Positions 17,635 through 25,996 of a stretch of DNA of 64,000 nt are shown here, piece by piece; the first letter of the stretch is position 1, and each line of letters starts with the position of its first letter. The notes beneath the pieces are model-generated. The model made no database searches and had not been told where the DNA came from. It was given only the letters and a program-made list of their open reading frames with translations. The position numbers and the translations under genes were made by a program. This stretch comes from CBINFS01 sp966250015 (GTDB taxonomy: Bacteria > Bacteroidota > Rhodothermia > Rhodothermales > DASSAV01): positions 1 to 64,000 of the forward strand of contig CBINFS010000005.1 in assembly GCA_966250015.1 (NCBI GenBank). The letters run 5' to 3'.

Positions 17635-18894
17635 TCATTTGAGCCGGTACAGCACCTCCCCTGCGTGCGGAACGACGAGTATACCTTCCTCCTCCCTTCC
17701 GTAGTAGTCGTTTAGATTTAGGGACTCCGGATCCGCGTAGCCCAGATTGATCCTTCGGCATCGTTCCGGCGGGATCCGTGTTGCCAGCGTCACGTCCACC
17801 CTCGGTCGCTCGATTCCATTTTCGTACGTCCCCGCTCCCTTCAGGTGCGTCGAGTGCGCCAGCACACCCCATGGATACGCCTTGAACCTGTCCCACTGCT
17901 TTACAAAATAGTCTCTGACGTGATAACCAATCTCGTCCAGAATAGAGCCGTGGGTATACGAGACTTCCGAAATGTGAGGCGCATAAATGATGACCTCACC
18001 ACCATCGGCAGCCACCGGCTCAAGCTTGTACATACCCTTCGCCCCTGTCCAAAGGTCGTCATACATCTCCGGCATGACGGAGATGATTTTCTTGAAGGGA
18101 CGATCGACGTACTTCACGTGCACGCGAGCCGACAGGTCGGCGGCTCTGTCCCAGGCGTCCTCCGGGCTCCCGGCAAACAGCCCGTGCAGCCTGTTCCCTT
18201 TCACCACCATACAGAAAGCATGCTTTGGCCGGTCAATCAGCGAAGCCGCCCGATCGATGACCGCACGCACCGGGGTATACTTAGTCCCTATGATCTCGTA
18301 GCTCGTGATGAGCGCGCCGAGCCAGTGGGTAAAGTTGATGACTTCAGGGCCGCTAATGCCCGGGAAAAAATACTTGTTGCCCCCCGAAAACCCGGCCACT
18401 TCGTGTGGGAAGACCGGACCGCAGATGACGAGGTGGTCGTAGTCCAGCACGAGCCGATTTACCCGGACGTCGATGTCCCGGGTTAGCATGCCGTCGGATA
18501 GGGTGCGTGTCTCCTCAGCCGTGATGGTCCCGACGGACTGAAGTGTGCCGGGAAGGTCCCACCGATGATTGAAGATTCTTACGTCGGCGTAGCGTTCTTT
18601 CCGCTCGGTTTCGGAGACTCCGACCAGCCGGTTGATTGCCTCCTCCGACATCGGCTGATGCGTACCGAGCGCGATCAAAAAATCGAGTACCGATACCCTT
18701 CCACTAAGATTCTTGTGAATATGCCTGAACATGAGGGGGATCGGGCCGGTGCGGGTGCCATCCGGAATGATGACCAGCACACGCTGCCCCACCACGTTCC
18801 AAGCCGAGAGCGCCTCAGAGATGATTGCCCCAACTTCCTCTTCAGATAGAAAAGACTGGTCGGACCCACTCCCAATCACGGTTCGCTCACCCAT
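17635..18894 (-). CDS. Nickel-dependent lactate racemase family protein (LarA-like)
   Basis: A 419-aa member of the LarA/DUF2088 family, whose founder racemises lactate with a covalently bound nickel-pincer nucleotide. The key residues seem complete. DGTRTGP at 45-51 carries the D and R of the DxxTR motif, His110 lies in FNH, and His164, Lys174 and His190 have exactly the 10- and 16-residue spacing of the founder's His-Lys-His cofactor set (family knowledge). ALGTHQPMS near 75-83 is another hallmark. The actual substrate may be another 2-hydroxyacid. No larB, larC or larE cofactor genes are nearby. It heads the run leading into gnd. Confidence 0.82.
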   Translation of the reverse strand: MGERTVIGSGSDQSFLSEEEVGAIISEALSAWNVVGQRVLVIIPDGTRTGPIPLMFRHIHKNLSGRVSVLDFLIALGTHQPMSEEAINRLVGVSETERKERYADVRIFNHRWDLPGTLQSVGTITAEETRTLSDGMLTRDIDVRVNRLVLDYDHLVICGPVFPHEVAGFSGGNKYFFPGISGPEVINFTHWLGALITSYEIIGTKYTPVRAVIDRAASLIDRPKHAFCMVVKGNRLHGLFAGSPEDAWDRAADLSARVHVKYVDRPFKKIISVMPEMYDDLWTGAKGMYKLEPVAADGGEVIIYAPHISEVSYTHGSILDEIGYHVRDYFVKQWDRFKAYPWGVLAHSTHLKGAGTYENGIERPRVDVTLATRIPPERCRRINLGYADPESLNLNDYYGREEEGILVVPHAGEVLYRLK

Positions 18895-18934
18895 ACTGCT
18901 ATGCTTCGGCTTTGACGCGGATTGCGCTGCGGTA

Positions 18935-18956
18935 AGGAATGCAATTTACCATTCCT
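18935..18956. promoter_or_regulatory. Inverted repeat upstream of the LarA-like operon
   Basis: Perfect 7-bp arms (18935-18941 and 18950-18956) separated by 8 bp, about 40 bp before the start of the LarA-like gene. Size and position suit a repressor operator, but no regulator gene adjoins it and I see no matching copy elsewhere. Confidence 0.3.
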
Positions 18957-19094
18957 CAAAGACATATTAAACGCGAGTGCAAGGAAGCCGATCGGCACTG
19001 AAATTTCACATACCCTACTTACACAATACAGTTACGCTGGGGAGACTACCGTGAAGATAAGGGGAGTATTCGGCCGTTTCGTCGAAATCAAGAT

Positions 19095-20267
19095 CTAAGA
19101 ACGAAGGAAATTGAGGAGGACCTGCGCCATGAGCCGGGCGGTTGGCGCGAGGGCTGCTTCGTCGACGTCGAAAAGCGAATCGTGAAGTGGATGGCTCGTT
19201 TCGGGACCGGACGACGTGCCCACTCTGATCAATGCACCGGGGACATGCTCGAGGTAGTAGCCAAAGTCTTCTGAGCCCATGCTCAGCCGGGGGATTTCAA
19301 AAACTGCTCCCGCACCCAGCTCGTCTCGTATCGTCCGTCTGACCAGACCGACGAGCGCTGGATCGTTGATCACCGGAGCGGCCACTTCCTCGTTCTCCAC
19401 CTCGATCCTTGCGCCATACATTGAGCCTATCTGTACGGCGGCGTCACGGATGTGACGGACGAGCTTCTCTCGATCCTCAGGATCGGTAGTGCGCAGGCTG
19501 CCGCCCAGTGTAACCTCCGCCGGAATGACGTTAAATGCCTCTCCCCCATGGAGCTGAGTTATGGTGAGAACAGCCGGGTTCCGCGCGTCATTCAATCGGC
19601 CTGTCATCGGGTAAAGCGCTTGCGCGATTTGTATTGCCACCCACATGGTATCGACGGTCAGGTGTGGCCTGGCGGAGTGGCCGGTCCGACCACCACGTAC
19701 GGTAATTTGGAAACGGTCAATGGCGGACGTTGCGGCGCCTTCGATTAAACCGAATCGGCCGGTCTCCAATGCGGGGTCGACGTGACAGGCAAAAACGGCC
19801 TCGAGACCATCCAGTATACCTTCCCGAATCATCATTGGAGCCCCGTTCGGTGTCCCTTCCTCGTTTGGTTGAAAGAACACCCTGACGGTTCCACCCATTT
19901 CGTGCCGCATCTGGTGCAGAAGCACGGCCGCTCCAATTCCTATCGCCGTGTGCGCGTCGTGTCCGCACAGGTGTGCCACTCCCTCGTGACGCGAGCGGTA
20001 GGGAACGCTTTTTCCATCGGCGATCGGCAAAGCATCGACGTCTGCCCGGAAGCCTACTTTTCTGCCGTTCGGCTTGCCTGTTATGTCCGTAAAGAGTCCG
20101 GTGCCCGCAACAGGTCCTTTTACGACGAGCCCGCGCTTCTCGAGGACTTCCCGGATGTACGCAGCCGTCCCGTACTCTTTCAGACCAACTTCCGGGTATT
20201 GATGAAGGTGACGCCGAACCGTCGAAAGCAGGCTCTCGAAATGAGATGTGGTTGCTGGACTTTCCAT
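19095..20267 (-). CDS. M20-family amidohydrolase (N-acyl amino acid type)
   Basis: A 390-aa zinc aminoacylase/carboxypeptidase of the M20D type, which cleaves N-acyl groups or amino-acid conjugates. The metal-binding signature LCGHDAHTAI (near 98-107), the Glu-Glu pair in FQPNEEGTPNGA, the CHVDPAL histidine and the C-terminal GSEDFGYYLEHVPG motif are all present in order. A dimerisation lid is inserted in the middle, as usual. There is no signal peptide, so it is cytoplasmic. It is flanked by unrelated genes, with 42 bp to the upstream hypothetical gene on the same strand. Substrate not predictable. Confidence 0.88.
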   Translation of the reverse strand: MESPATTSHFESLLSTVRRHLHQYPEVGLKEYGTAAYIREVLEKRGLVVKGPVAGTGLFTDITGKPNGRKVGFRADVDALPIADGKSVPYRSRHEGVAHLCGHDAHTAIGIGAAVLLHQMRHEMGGTVRVFFQPNEEGTPNGAPMMIREGILDGLEAVFACHVDPALETGRFGLIEGAATSAIDRFQITVRGGRTGHSARPHLTVDTMWVAIQIAQALYPMTGRLNDARNPAVLTITQLHGGEAFNVIPAEVTLGGSLRTTDPEDREKLVRHIRDAAVQIGSMYGARIEVENEEVAAPVINDPALVGLVRRTIRDELGAGAVFEIPRLSMGSEDFGYYLEHVPGALIRVGTSSGPETSHPLHDSLFDVDEAALAPTARLMAQVLLNFLRS

Positions 20268-20309
20268 AGCCTGCCTTTATCCGGCCCCAACATTTGATGG
20301 GGGTTTGTC

Positions 20310-21083
20310 TCAGAACCGACGTTGTTCGGGGAATAGCGAGTGGAATCGGGCGACCATGAGGCGCGCTTCAGCCTCGATACGATCCGCCTCAGCCCGGTTG
20401 GTGGCAAACGACCGTTTGATGGTATACAGGAGGCGATCGAACTCTTCCGGTGCGGCCTGCGCGAGATCCCAGTACGCATTCGCCCGCGCAAGGGCTTCCT
20501 CGAGTGCGTCCGGGTCCTGTTCGATACCGAGATCGTCGAGCAAAGGCCGGGCAAAGAGCGCGAGGGCGTCAGGCAGCTCCAGCTGGTTCGGTCCGAACCG
20601 TGGCGAAACGGCGACCGTAGCATCCGACGAGTGGAGGAGACCGTACCGGTCGAGCAGCTCTTCGAAACAGGGCAACGGGTGCTCCGGCACTTCGGCTGCC
20701 CGGCGAGCGGATTCGCCCATCGCCTCCATCTGCTCTTGCATAACGCGGATGAGCTCGATGAAATCCATCCGGTCCTCCTCGGATGCCTCGTCTCCAAGCA
20801 GGCGCGCTTCAAACTCGGGGAGATGCAGGTCGGCCTCGGCCGGATCGAGCAATAAAAAGGCCCAGAAAAGCCGCGCCGTTTCGAGGACTGAAAGCATCAT
20901 GGCCAGCTCAGATGCACTCCTCGCCTCCGAACCACGCTCCAGACCGGACCGAGGCTCGAGCTCGTAGAGGTCAAACAGGGGCTCGGCGAACCGGGCGAGC
21001 ACGTCGAACTTGATACCCGACTGGCCGCTCAAATAACCGTCCAGCGTTCGTTCAAGCTTGGCTACAGATTTGCTTTCAGCCAT
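20310..21083 (-). CDS. Hypothetical protein partner of VWA membrane protein
   Basis: A 257-aa acidic, helix-rich cytoplasmic protein with no recognised domain. Its start codon directly follows the stop codon of the VWA membrane protein gene with no gap, which strongly suggests translational coupling and joint function. Only three cysteine-like or aromatic clusters stand out. There are no membrane segments. The family is probably a lineage-restricted companion of the VWA protein. I cannot assign a role. Confidence 0.6.
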   Translation of the reverse strand: MAESKSVAKLERTLDGYLSGQSGIKFDVLARFAEPLFDLYELEPRSGLERGSEARSASELAMMLSVLETARLFWAFLLLDPAEADLHLPEFEARLLGDEASEEDRMDFIELIRVMQEQMEAMGESARRAAEVPEHPLPCFEELLDRYGLLHSSDATVAVSPRFGPNQLELPDALALFARPLLDDLGIEQDPDALEEALARANAYWDLAQAAPEEFDRLLYTIKRSFATNRAEADRIEAEARLMVARFHSLFPEQRRF

Positions 21084-23261
21084 TTATATCATTCCACTTC
21101 GTTTACGTAGAAACCATTCTACCGTCAGAAGCAGAATGATCGCCACGAGAAAAGGATAAAGTCGCCACAGTTCCGTCTCCCGTTCTTCCTCAACCACAAC
21201 CGTATTGAAGCTTCCATTCGCCGAGAGTATCTCCGGAAGTTTACTGAACTCCGAGCTCGTAAGGAAGGCTCCTCCCGACCGCCCGGCCAGCTGGCGGAGC
21301 AGCGTCGCATTGGCCCGCGTCTCCCTGTACTCAAGCGTGAGCGCCCCCACCGCAAATACACCGCTATCCGTACCCAGGACCTCGCCGTTCTTCTGCGCCG
21401 ACGCGGTATAGTGGTACGTCCCTTCAGGAAGCGTGCCGGCGTCCAGCAGGTAGCGGCCGTTCCCCTCTGCCGTCATCCGGTAGGGGTACCTGGTACTGTC
21501 GGGCGCGGTGATCTCGACGTCGATCTCCGCGTCACTCACCGCATTCAGGCTCTCGTCGTAAACCTGGCCGATCAGACGCACCGGTTCACCACCTTCAAAA
21601 ACGTCGTGTGCGGGACGGACCCTGACCGGCCTGTCGTCTTCACCGGCGGATACCCATTGAATCAGGTTGTTGACGAGCCCGGGCCACAGGTTGGATACGT
21701 CTTCAAGGTCCTCCGGGACGTTTTTCCATCGCCACGTTCCGGCGCCGAGAAGGGCGGCGCTCCGATGCCCTGCTCGACGTCGTACGACCAGCAACGGGTC
21801 GTCCAAAGACACGCCCCGTATCGCCAGGGTTGCCAGCACACGGGCATCTGGCGCGGGACGCCAGCGGCTTTCGTTGTAGGCGAGTGGCGGCAGCCTGCTC
21901 CACGCCCTATCCGGAAGATCGGGAATGGCCAGAATGGGCTCACGGAGGCCCTCCGGCGTCGGAACCATCATCGCTTCGACGAACGAATTCCTTGCGCTTT
22001 CGACGGAAACTGGTAAATAGTCTGAAAGAGCGCCATCGAGCAGCAATGGATCCGTGCTGCGCCCCATAAAAAAGATCAGCGGCGTCCCGGCCTCGGCCAT
22101 CCGTGCGATACGCTGCAGCACACCGATATCGGCGACCTGTCCTGGATAACCCGCCAGCACGACGACGTCGAACGAGCTCAAATCGGCAGGAAGCGGCCCC
22201 TGGTAAAATGCACCGGGGCTTTTCTGCACGAATGGGGTAACCTCCATGTCCTCGTTTTCTTCGAGGATCTGCCTGATTGCGCTAAAATCCGGATCGGGCG
22301 CAGCCCCGAGGAGCAATATCTTTTTCTTCCGTTCGAGAACTCGGACGTTAAACGACTCTGAGTTGTTCTGAAAGGTGAGCTCACCGGGCAGGCGCGATAC
22401 GGTGACCGTGATCCGCTGCATTCCGGCTTCCTCCGGGACGTACGTCAGCTCGACCGGCACCTCAACGGTGCCTTCCGGCAACGTGACCTGCGAGGTCGAA
22501 AGCACCTCCCCGTTTCGAACCAGTGATACGGTAACCGCTTCGCCCCCAAAGTCGACCGATCGGACCGCCACCTGGACCGGTTGCTCGGTTCCCCTGTAAG
22601 CAATCTCGTTCGTAACGACACCTCGAATATGAAGATCACGCTGGCTCGTGGTGTCACCAATGACCGTTGTGTAGATGGGTACCGGATAGCGTTCGGCAAC
22701 GTACAGGGGACTGCGACCGGTATTGTACTGGCCATCAGAGATCAGCAAGACCCCCTTGAGGTTCTGATCCTTTAGATCCTCACGCACCTGCTCGAGCGCA
22801 CGGGAAATGTTGGTTCGCTGACCGGTAAATCGAAGCGAGTCAGTCCAGCCTCGCATACCACGGCCGACCGGCTGGACGTCCGAGCTGAACCGGTATATGC
22901 GTGCTTCACCTCCAAGGCGCGACCTTTCTACCGGTAGCTGATTCAGGTCGTTCTTTATGGAGAGGGAACGGTCCACCGAAGCCGAATCTCCCCCGTCGTT
23001 TGTGATGTTCAGGCTCTGGCTATCGTCCACGAGGACGGCCAGCACGGGGTCTCGCTCGTCCTTAACGACCAGCCGCAAAATCGGCCTGAACAGGAGGGCC
23101 AGCACGATGAACAATACGACGAATCGTATGCCGCCGAGCAGCATTTTCCGCCCGGAGGGCAGCTCCGGAGTCGTCCGGTAGTAAGTCCAGTAGGTCAGAC
23201 CTGCGGCAGCGAGTACCAGCAGGATCAGCACAAACGGACTGAGACCGAACGTGAACGACAT
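21084..23261 (-). CDS. VWA-domain membrane protein with amidotransferase-like region
   Basis: A 725-aa membrane protein. Two N-terminal transmembrane helices (about 8-27 and 42-64) precede a von Willebrand A domain with an intact metal-site motif D79-x-S81-x-S83 and a later ISDGQ loop. The middle contains a beta-sandwich (CARF/Ig-like, about 250-310) and a region resembling the class I glutamine-amidotransferase fold of DUF4159-type surface proteins (ILLLGAAPDPDFSAIRQIL onward). An Ig-like segment follows, then a final membrane helix (about 698-717) ends in a basic tail. The layout resembles proteins found near BatA/BatD and MoxR operons. It probably works with the gene that follows without a gap. 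No MoxR ATPase is present nearby. Confidence 0.75.
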   Translation of the reverse strand: MSFTFGLSPFVLILLVLAAAGLTYWTYYRTTPELPSGRKMLLGGIRFVVLFIVLALLFRPILRLVVKDERDPVLAVLVDDSQSLNITNDGGDSASVDRSLSIKNDLNQLPVERSRLGGEARIYRFSSDVQPVGRGMRGWTDSLRFTGQRTNISRALEQVREDLKDQNLKGVLLISDGQYNTGRSPLYVAERYPVPIYTTVIGDTTSQRDLHIRGVVTNEIAYRGTEQPVQVAVRSVDFGGEAVTVSLVRNGEVLSTSQVTLPEGTVEVPVELTYVPEEAGMQRITVTVSRLPGELTFQNNSESFNVRVLERKKKILLLGAAPDPDFSAIRQILEENEDMEVTPFVQKSPGAFYQGPLPADLSSFDVVVLAGYPGQVADIGVLQRIARMAEAGTPLIFFMGRSTDPLLLDGALSDYLPVSVESARNSFVEAMMVPTPEGLREPILAIPDLPDRAWSRLPPLAYNESRWRPAPDARVLATLAIRGVSLDDPLLVVRRRAGHRSAALLGAGTWRWKNVPEDLEDVSNLWPGLVNNLIQWVSAGEDDRPVRVRPAHDVFEGGEPVRLIGQVYDESLNAVSDAEIDVEITAPDSTRYPYRMTAEGNGRYLLDAGTLPEGTYHYTASAQKNGEVLGTDSGVFAVGALTLEYRETRANATLLRQLAGRSGGAFLTSSEFSKLPEILSANGSFNTVVVEEERETELWRLYPFLVAIILLLTVEWFLRKRSGMI

Positions 23262-23328
23262 GGCTTAGAGAAAGGGGGTAAATCGAGCGCCGGTACTACG
23301 GGGCTTTTTGGATCACGGTGAACGGCGT

Positions 23329-25020
23329 TTATTGAATAAGAACCAACTTTCCCGCCGTCGTTAAGTTCTCCGATTCCAAGACGTAAACGTAGATTCCAGA
23401 GCCAAGGCCGCTCCCGTCGAACTCTATGCGCGTCGTTCCGCCGTCCAGTATGCCGTTGAAGGGTACCGCCACCTGCCGCCCGAGGACGTCGTAAACGCGG
23501 AGCGTTGCGCGTTTACCATTGCCTCGGGCGCCGATCTCAAATACAGCCCCTCCATATGTCGGATTGGGATACACCCTGACCTCCGGTTCCTGCATCGGAA
23601 GATCTTCCGCCACGACAAATTTCTCCGCTTCCCGTACGGCGGCGTCGGCGTTCACGATGCCCCACCCCAGCTCGTTGTCCGGATTGTCGGCCTGACTGGA
23701 GGTCCGACGCAAAATGTCGATCACCTGTCCCGGTGTTAGCTCGGGGTTGACCTGAAGCATCTGACAGACGACACCGGCCACGAGTGGGCTCGAAAAGGAC
23801 GTGCCGTTTACATAGGAATAATTGCCTCCCGGACTGGCAGCAATGACCCCGGAAAGTGTGTTATCCGGATTGGCTACCATCGCCCCCAGGGCGGCCACGT
23901 CCGGTTTGATCCTGCCGTCAGCAGTCGGACCGAACGAGCTGAAAGGCGCCCGGGTCGAATCCGGTAGAACTGCCCCCACGGCGATGGCCGAATCCGCATC
24001 GGCCGGCGTCCCGATGTAGCGCCACGGATCCGCACCTTCGTTCCCGGCGCTGGTCACCACCACGACACCAAGCGACACGGCGATGTCGACTGCACGGGTC
24101 GTGACGGCTGTGTCTCCGTCTAGATCGTCGTACGTGTAGCTGCGCTGTCCCTGGTCGAAAGTCGTGTAACCGAGGGAGACATTCACGACATCGACACCCA
24201 TCGACTCGAGCCATTCGAGCCCTCGGACGAAGTAGTCTTCCTCCGCGTTGGTTTCCGTAGGCGCGTACTCGGTAGTGGCAGCCAACACGTAGGCGCCCCA
24301 GGCAGGTCCAATCAGTTCACCTTCTTTATACCCAACGGCAGTAGACGCGACGCGGAAACCGTGCGTGCTCCCAGAATACAATCCGATGAAGTTGGAATCG
24401 GCGAGGACTCGATTTTCGGTTCTCAGCAGGTCAAAGACGGGATGCTGGAAATCAAGGAAATCGGTATCGAGAAAACCCAGTCGCACACCGCTTCCGTTGA
24501 TCCCCCGCTCGAGGGGTGCGATGGCATTCATGAGCGCAAGTTGCAGGTACGACCGGCCGTAAAACGGGTGCAATGACCCAACAATCTCAACGGGCGCACT
24601 CACCTCTTCAACGCGAGCGACCTCAAGCTTTGCAACCTCGCGAATTTCCGTTACGAAGGGCAGCCGCCGGACCTGTTCGATCTGCTCTTCGTCCAGCACC
24701 GCACTGATCGCATTGAGCCAGCGGCTCGTAACGACGGGTTCTATACCCAGATTTTCGAGCTTTGAGATGTACGCAGGATTCACCTGTGCGTCAAGGTCGG
24801 GTCGTACCGGATTCCCGCGTAGGGCGCGCCGCCGAAGTGCCTCCGGACGCAGACTGGAATGGATTATGGACGCTTCGCCGCTTTCTTCTAATGCCTTGTC
24901 CGCGAAGAATACCCAGTACTTATTCCCACCGGTAGAATTAATCTGCGCTCGGGCACTGCCGGAGGATACGAAGCTCAGGAAAAGAGCTAACAAAAAGAGA
25001 CGAAGAAACAGACGATACAT
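23329..25020 (-). CDS. Secreted subtilisin-like serine protease with T9SS sorting domain
   Basis: A 563-aa secreted peptidase of family S8. There is a signal peptide (about 1-25, SARAQ cleavage region) and a propeptide-like stretch. The catalytic triad is D185 in FLDTD, H220 in STHG and S408 in NGTSFSSP, with N327 of AGNEG as the oxyanion residue. The usual D-T-G is D-T-D here. The last about 85 residues (from VRVYPNPTYGG) form a type IX secretion C-terminal sorting domain ending in GKLVLIQ. This predicts export across the outer membrane by the T9SS and later removal of the tail. It is a single gene. Confidence 0.92.
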   Translation of the reverse strand: MYRLFLRLFLLALFLSFVSSGSARAQINSTGGNKYWVFFADKALEESGEASIIHSSLRPEALRRRALRGNPVRPDLDAQVNPAYISKLENLGIEPVVTSRWLNAISAVLDEEQIEQVRRLPFVTEIREVAKLEVARVEEVSAPVEIVGSLHPFYGRSYLQLALMNAIAPLERGINGSGVRLGFLDTDFLDFQHPVFDLLRTENRVLADSNFIGLYSGSTHGFRVASTAVGYKEGELIGPAWGAYVLAATTEYAPTETNAEEDYFVRGLEWLESMGVDVVNVSLGYTTFDQGQRSYTYDDLDGDTAVTTRAVDIAVSLGVVVVTSAGNEGADPWRYIGTPADADSAIAVGAVLPDSTRAPFSSFGPTADGRIKPDVAALGAMVANPDNTLSGVIAASPGGNYSYVNGTSFSSPLVAGVVCQMLQVNPELTPGQVIDILRRTSSQADNPDNELGWGIVNADAAVREAEKFVVAEDLPMQEPEVRVYPNPTYGGAVFEIGARGNGKRATLRVYDVLGRQVAVPFNGILDGGTTRIEFDGSGLGSGIYVYVLESENLTTAGKLVLIQ

Positions 25021-25087
25021 CAGGTTACTTACTTCTTACTACGGAATGTGAAGAACGGCAGGCTGACCGGGGATTCAGGTGACGTCG

Positions 25088-25882
25088 CTATCGTGAAAGT
25101 TTGTCTCCGGAGAAAAAACCGGGTAATAATTCGTGTGGTTTCTTTTCGTCGGGCGGTCCCTGGCCTCGGTCGAGCTTCAACACAATGTCCGGCGCCAGTT
25201 CGGCCAGTAATTGCCTACACGCGCCGCAGGGCGTACAGGCAGCGTCGCGCGAGCACGTCAAGTAAAGGCTTCTCAGGTCCCGAATTCCGTAGCTGATGGC
25301 CGTCCCGAGCGCATTCCGCTCGGCACAGAGAATCCACGACCAGTCTTCGTGCTCGACGTTGACTCCCGGTATCCAGCGCCCTTCACCGTCGACGAGGACG
25401 GCCCCAACGCGAAAGTCGGACTCCGGCACGTATGCCCGGGCAGCTATTTGCCGAACCGCTGAGATTGCTTCATCCAGATCTCCAGATCTGGCTCCGGAAA
25501 TAAACGGGTCAAGCGGCCCCACAGGCTCAGGCAGCTCAGACACCCCGTCAATCACAAAAACGTCGTCAGCATCACGCCGGACGTGACCGCCGGGTAAGGC
25601 CGCCAGGTATACCTCCTCTGCTTTGCGTATGGTTTCGGTCTGGACGATCGCCAGCATGTCCGTCCGATTGAGCGCAACAGCGGTGGTATACGCGTTCTGT
25701 ATCGCCGGTATGGTCAGCGAGAACGACGCGCTTTCTACCTTCACGCCAGGTATCCAGTATCCATCGGAAAGCAGCAAGACGGCCGCAGAGGACCTGCCCG
25801 AATACGGAACGTGTGAACGGTCGGCGTATGTCCGGGCAATCTCTCGAAGAGCGTCCTGCACCTTCAGTGTCGAACCAGGCAT
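25088..25882 (-). CDS. cdd: Two-domain cytidine deaminase, N-terminal copy inactive
   Basis: A 264-aa protein with two cytidine-deaminase-fold units. The C-terminal unit (about 130-240) has the zinc-site residues C186-A-E188 and PCGAC (C219 and C222), so it should deaminate cytidine/deoxycytidine. The N-terminal unit (about 8-115) keeps the fold pattern VPYSGRSSAAVLL...GVKVESASFSLTI but has Pro59/Ile61 in place of the Cys/Glu and lacks PCxxC. It is therefore presumably structural. The E. coli dimeric enzyme has the opposite arrangement, with its active domain first. Start ATG at 25882. Followed by the T9SS protease gene. Confidence 0.85.
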   Translation of the reverse strand: MPGSTLKVQDALREIARTYADRSHVPYSGRSSAAVLLLSDGYWIPGVKVESASFSLTIPAIQNAYTTAVALNRTDMLAIVQTETIRKAEEVYLAALPGGHVRRDADDVFVIDGVSELPEPVGPLDPFISGARSGDLDEAISAVRQIAARAYVPESDFRVGAVLVDGEGRWIPGVNVEHEDWSWILCAERNALGTAISYGIRDLRSLYLTCSRDAACTPCGACRQLLAELAPDIVLKLDRGQGPPDEKKPHELLPGFFSGDKLSR

Positions 25883-25996
25883 TCCCAGCGACCTTTTGAT
25901 CGTTTGATAGACCCATATTTACCGGGTACGCTGCTTTTCATACCCGGAGCAAAGGAATACCCGATTGGGTCCGTACCGTTCCCCCGACACTCCGGC

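Noticed and set aside
16332..17642. Plus-strand 436-aa open frame antisense to gnd
   Set aside because: It lies wholly opposite a well-conserved gene, has no recognisable motif and arises from the codon bias of the opposite strand.
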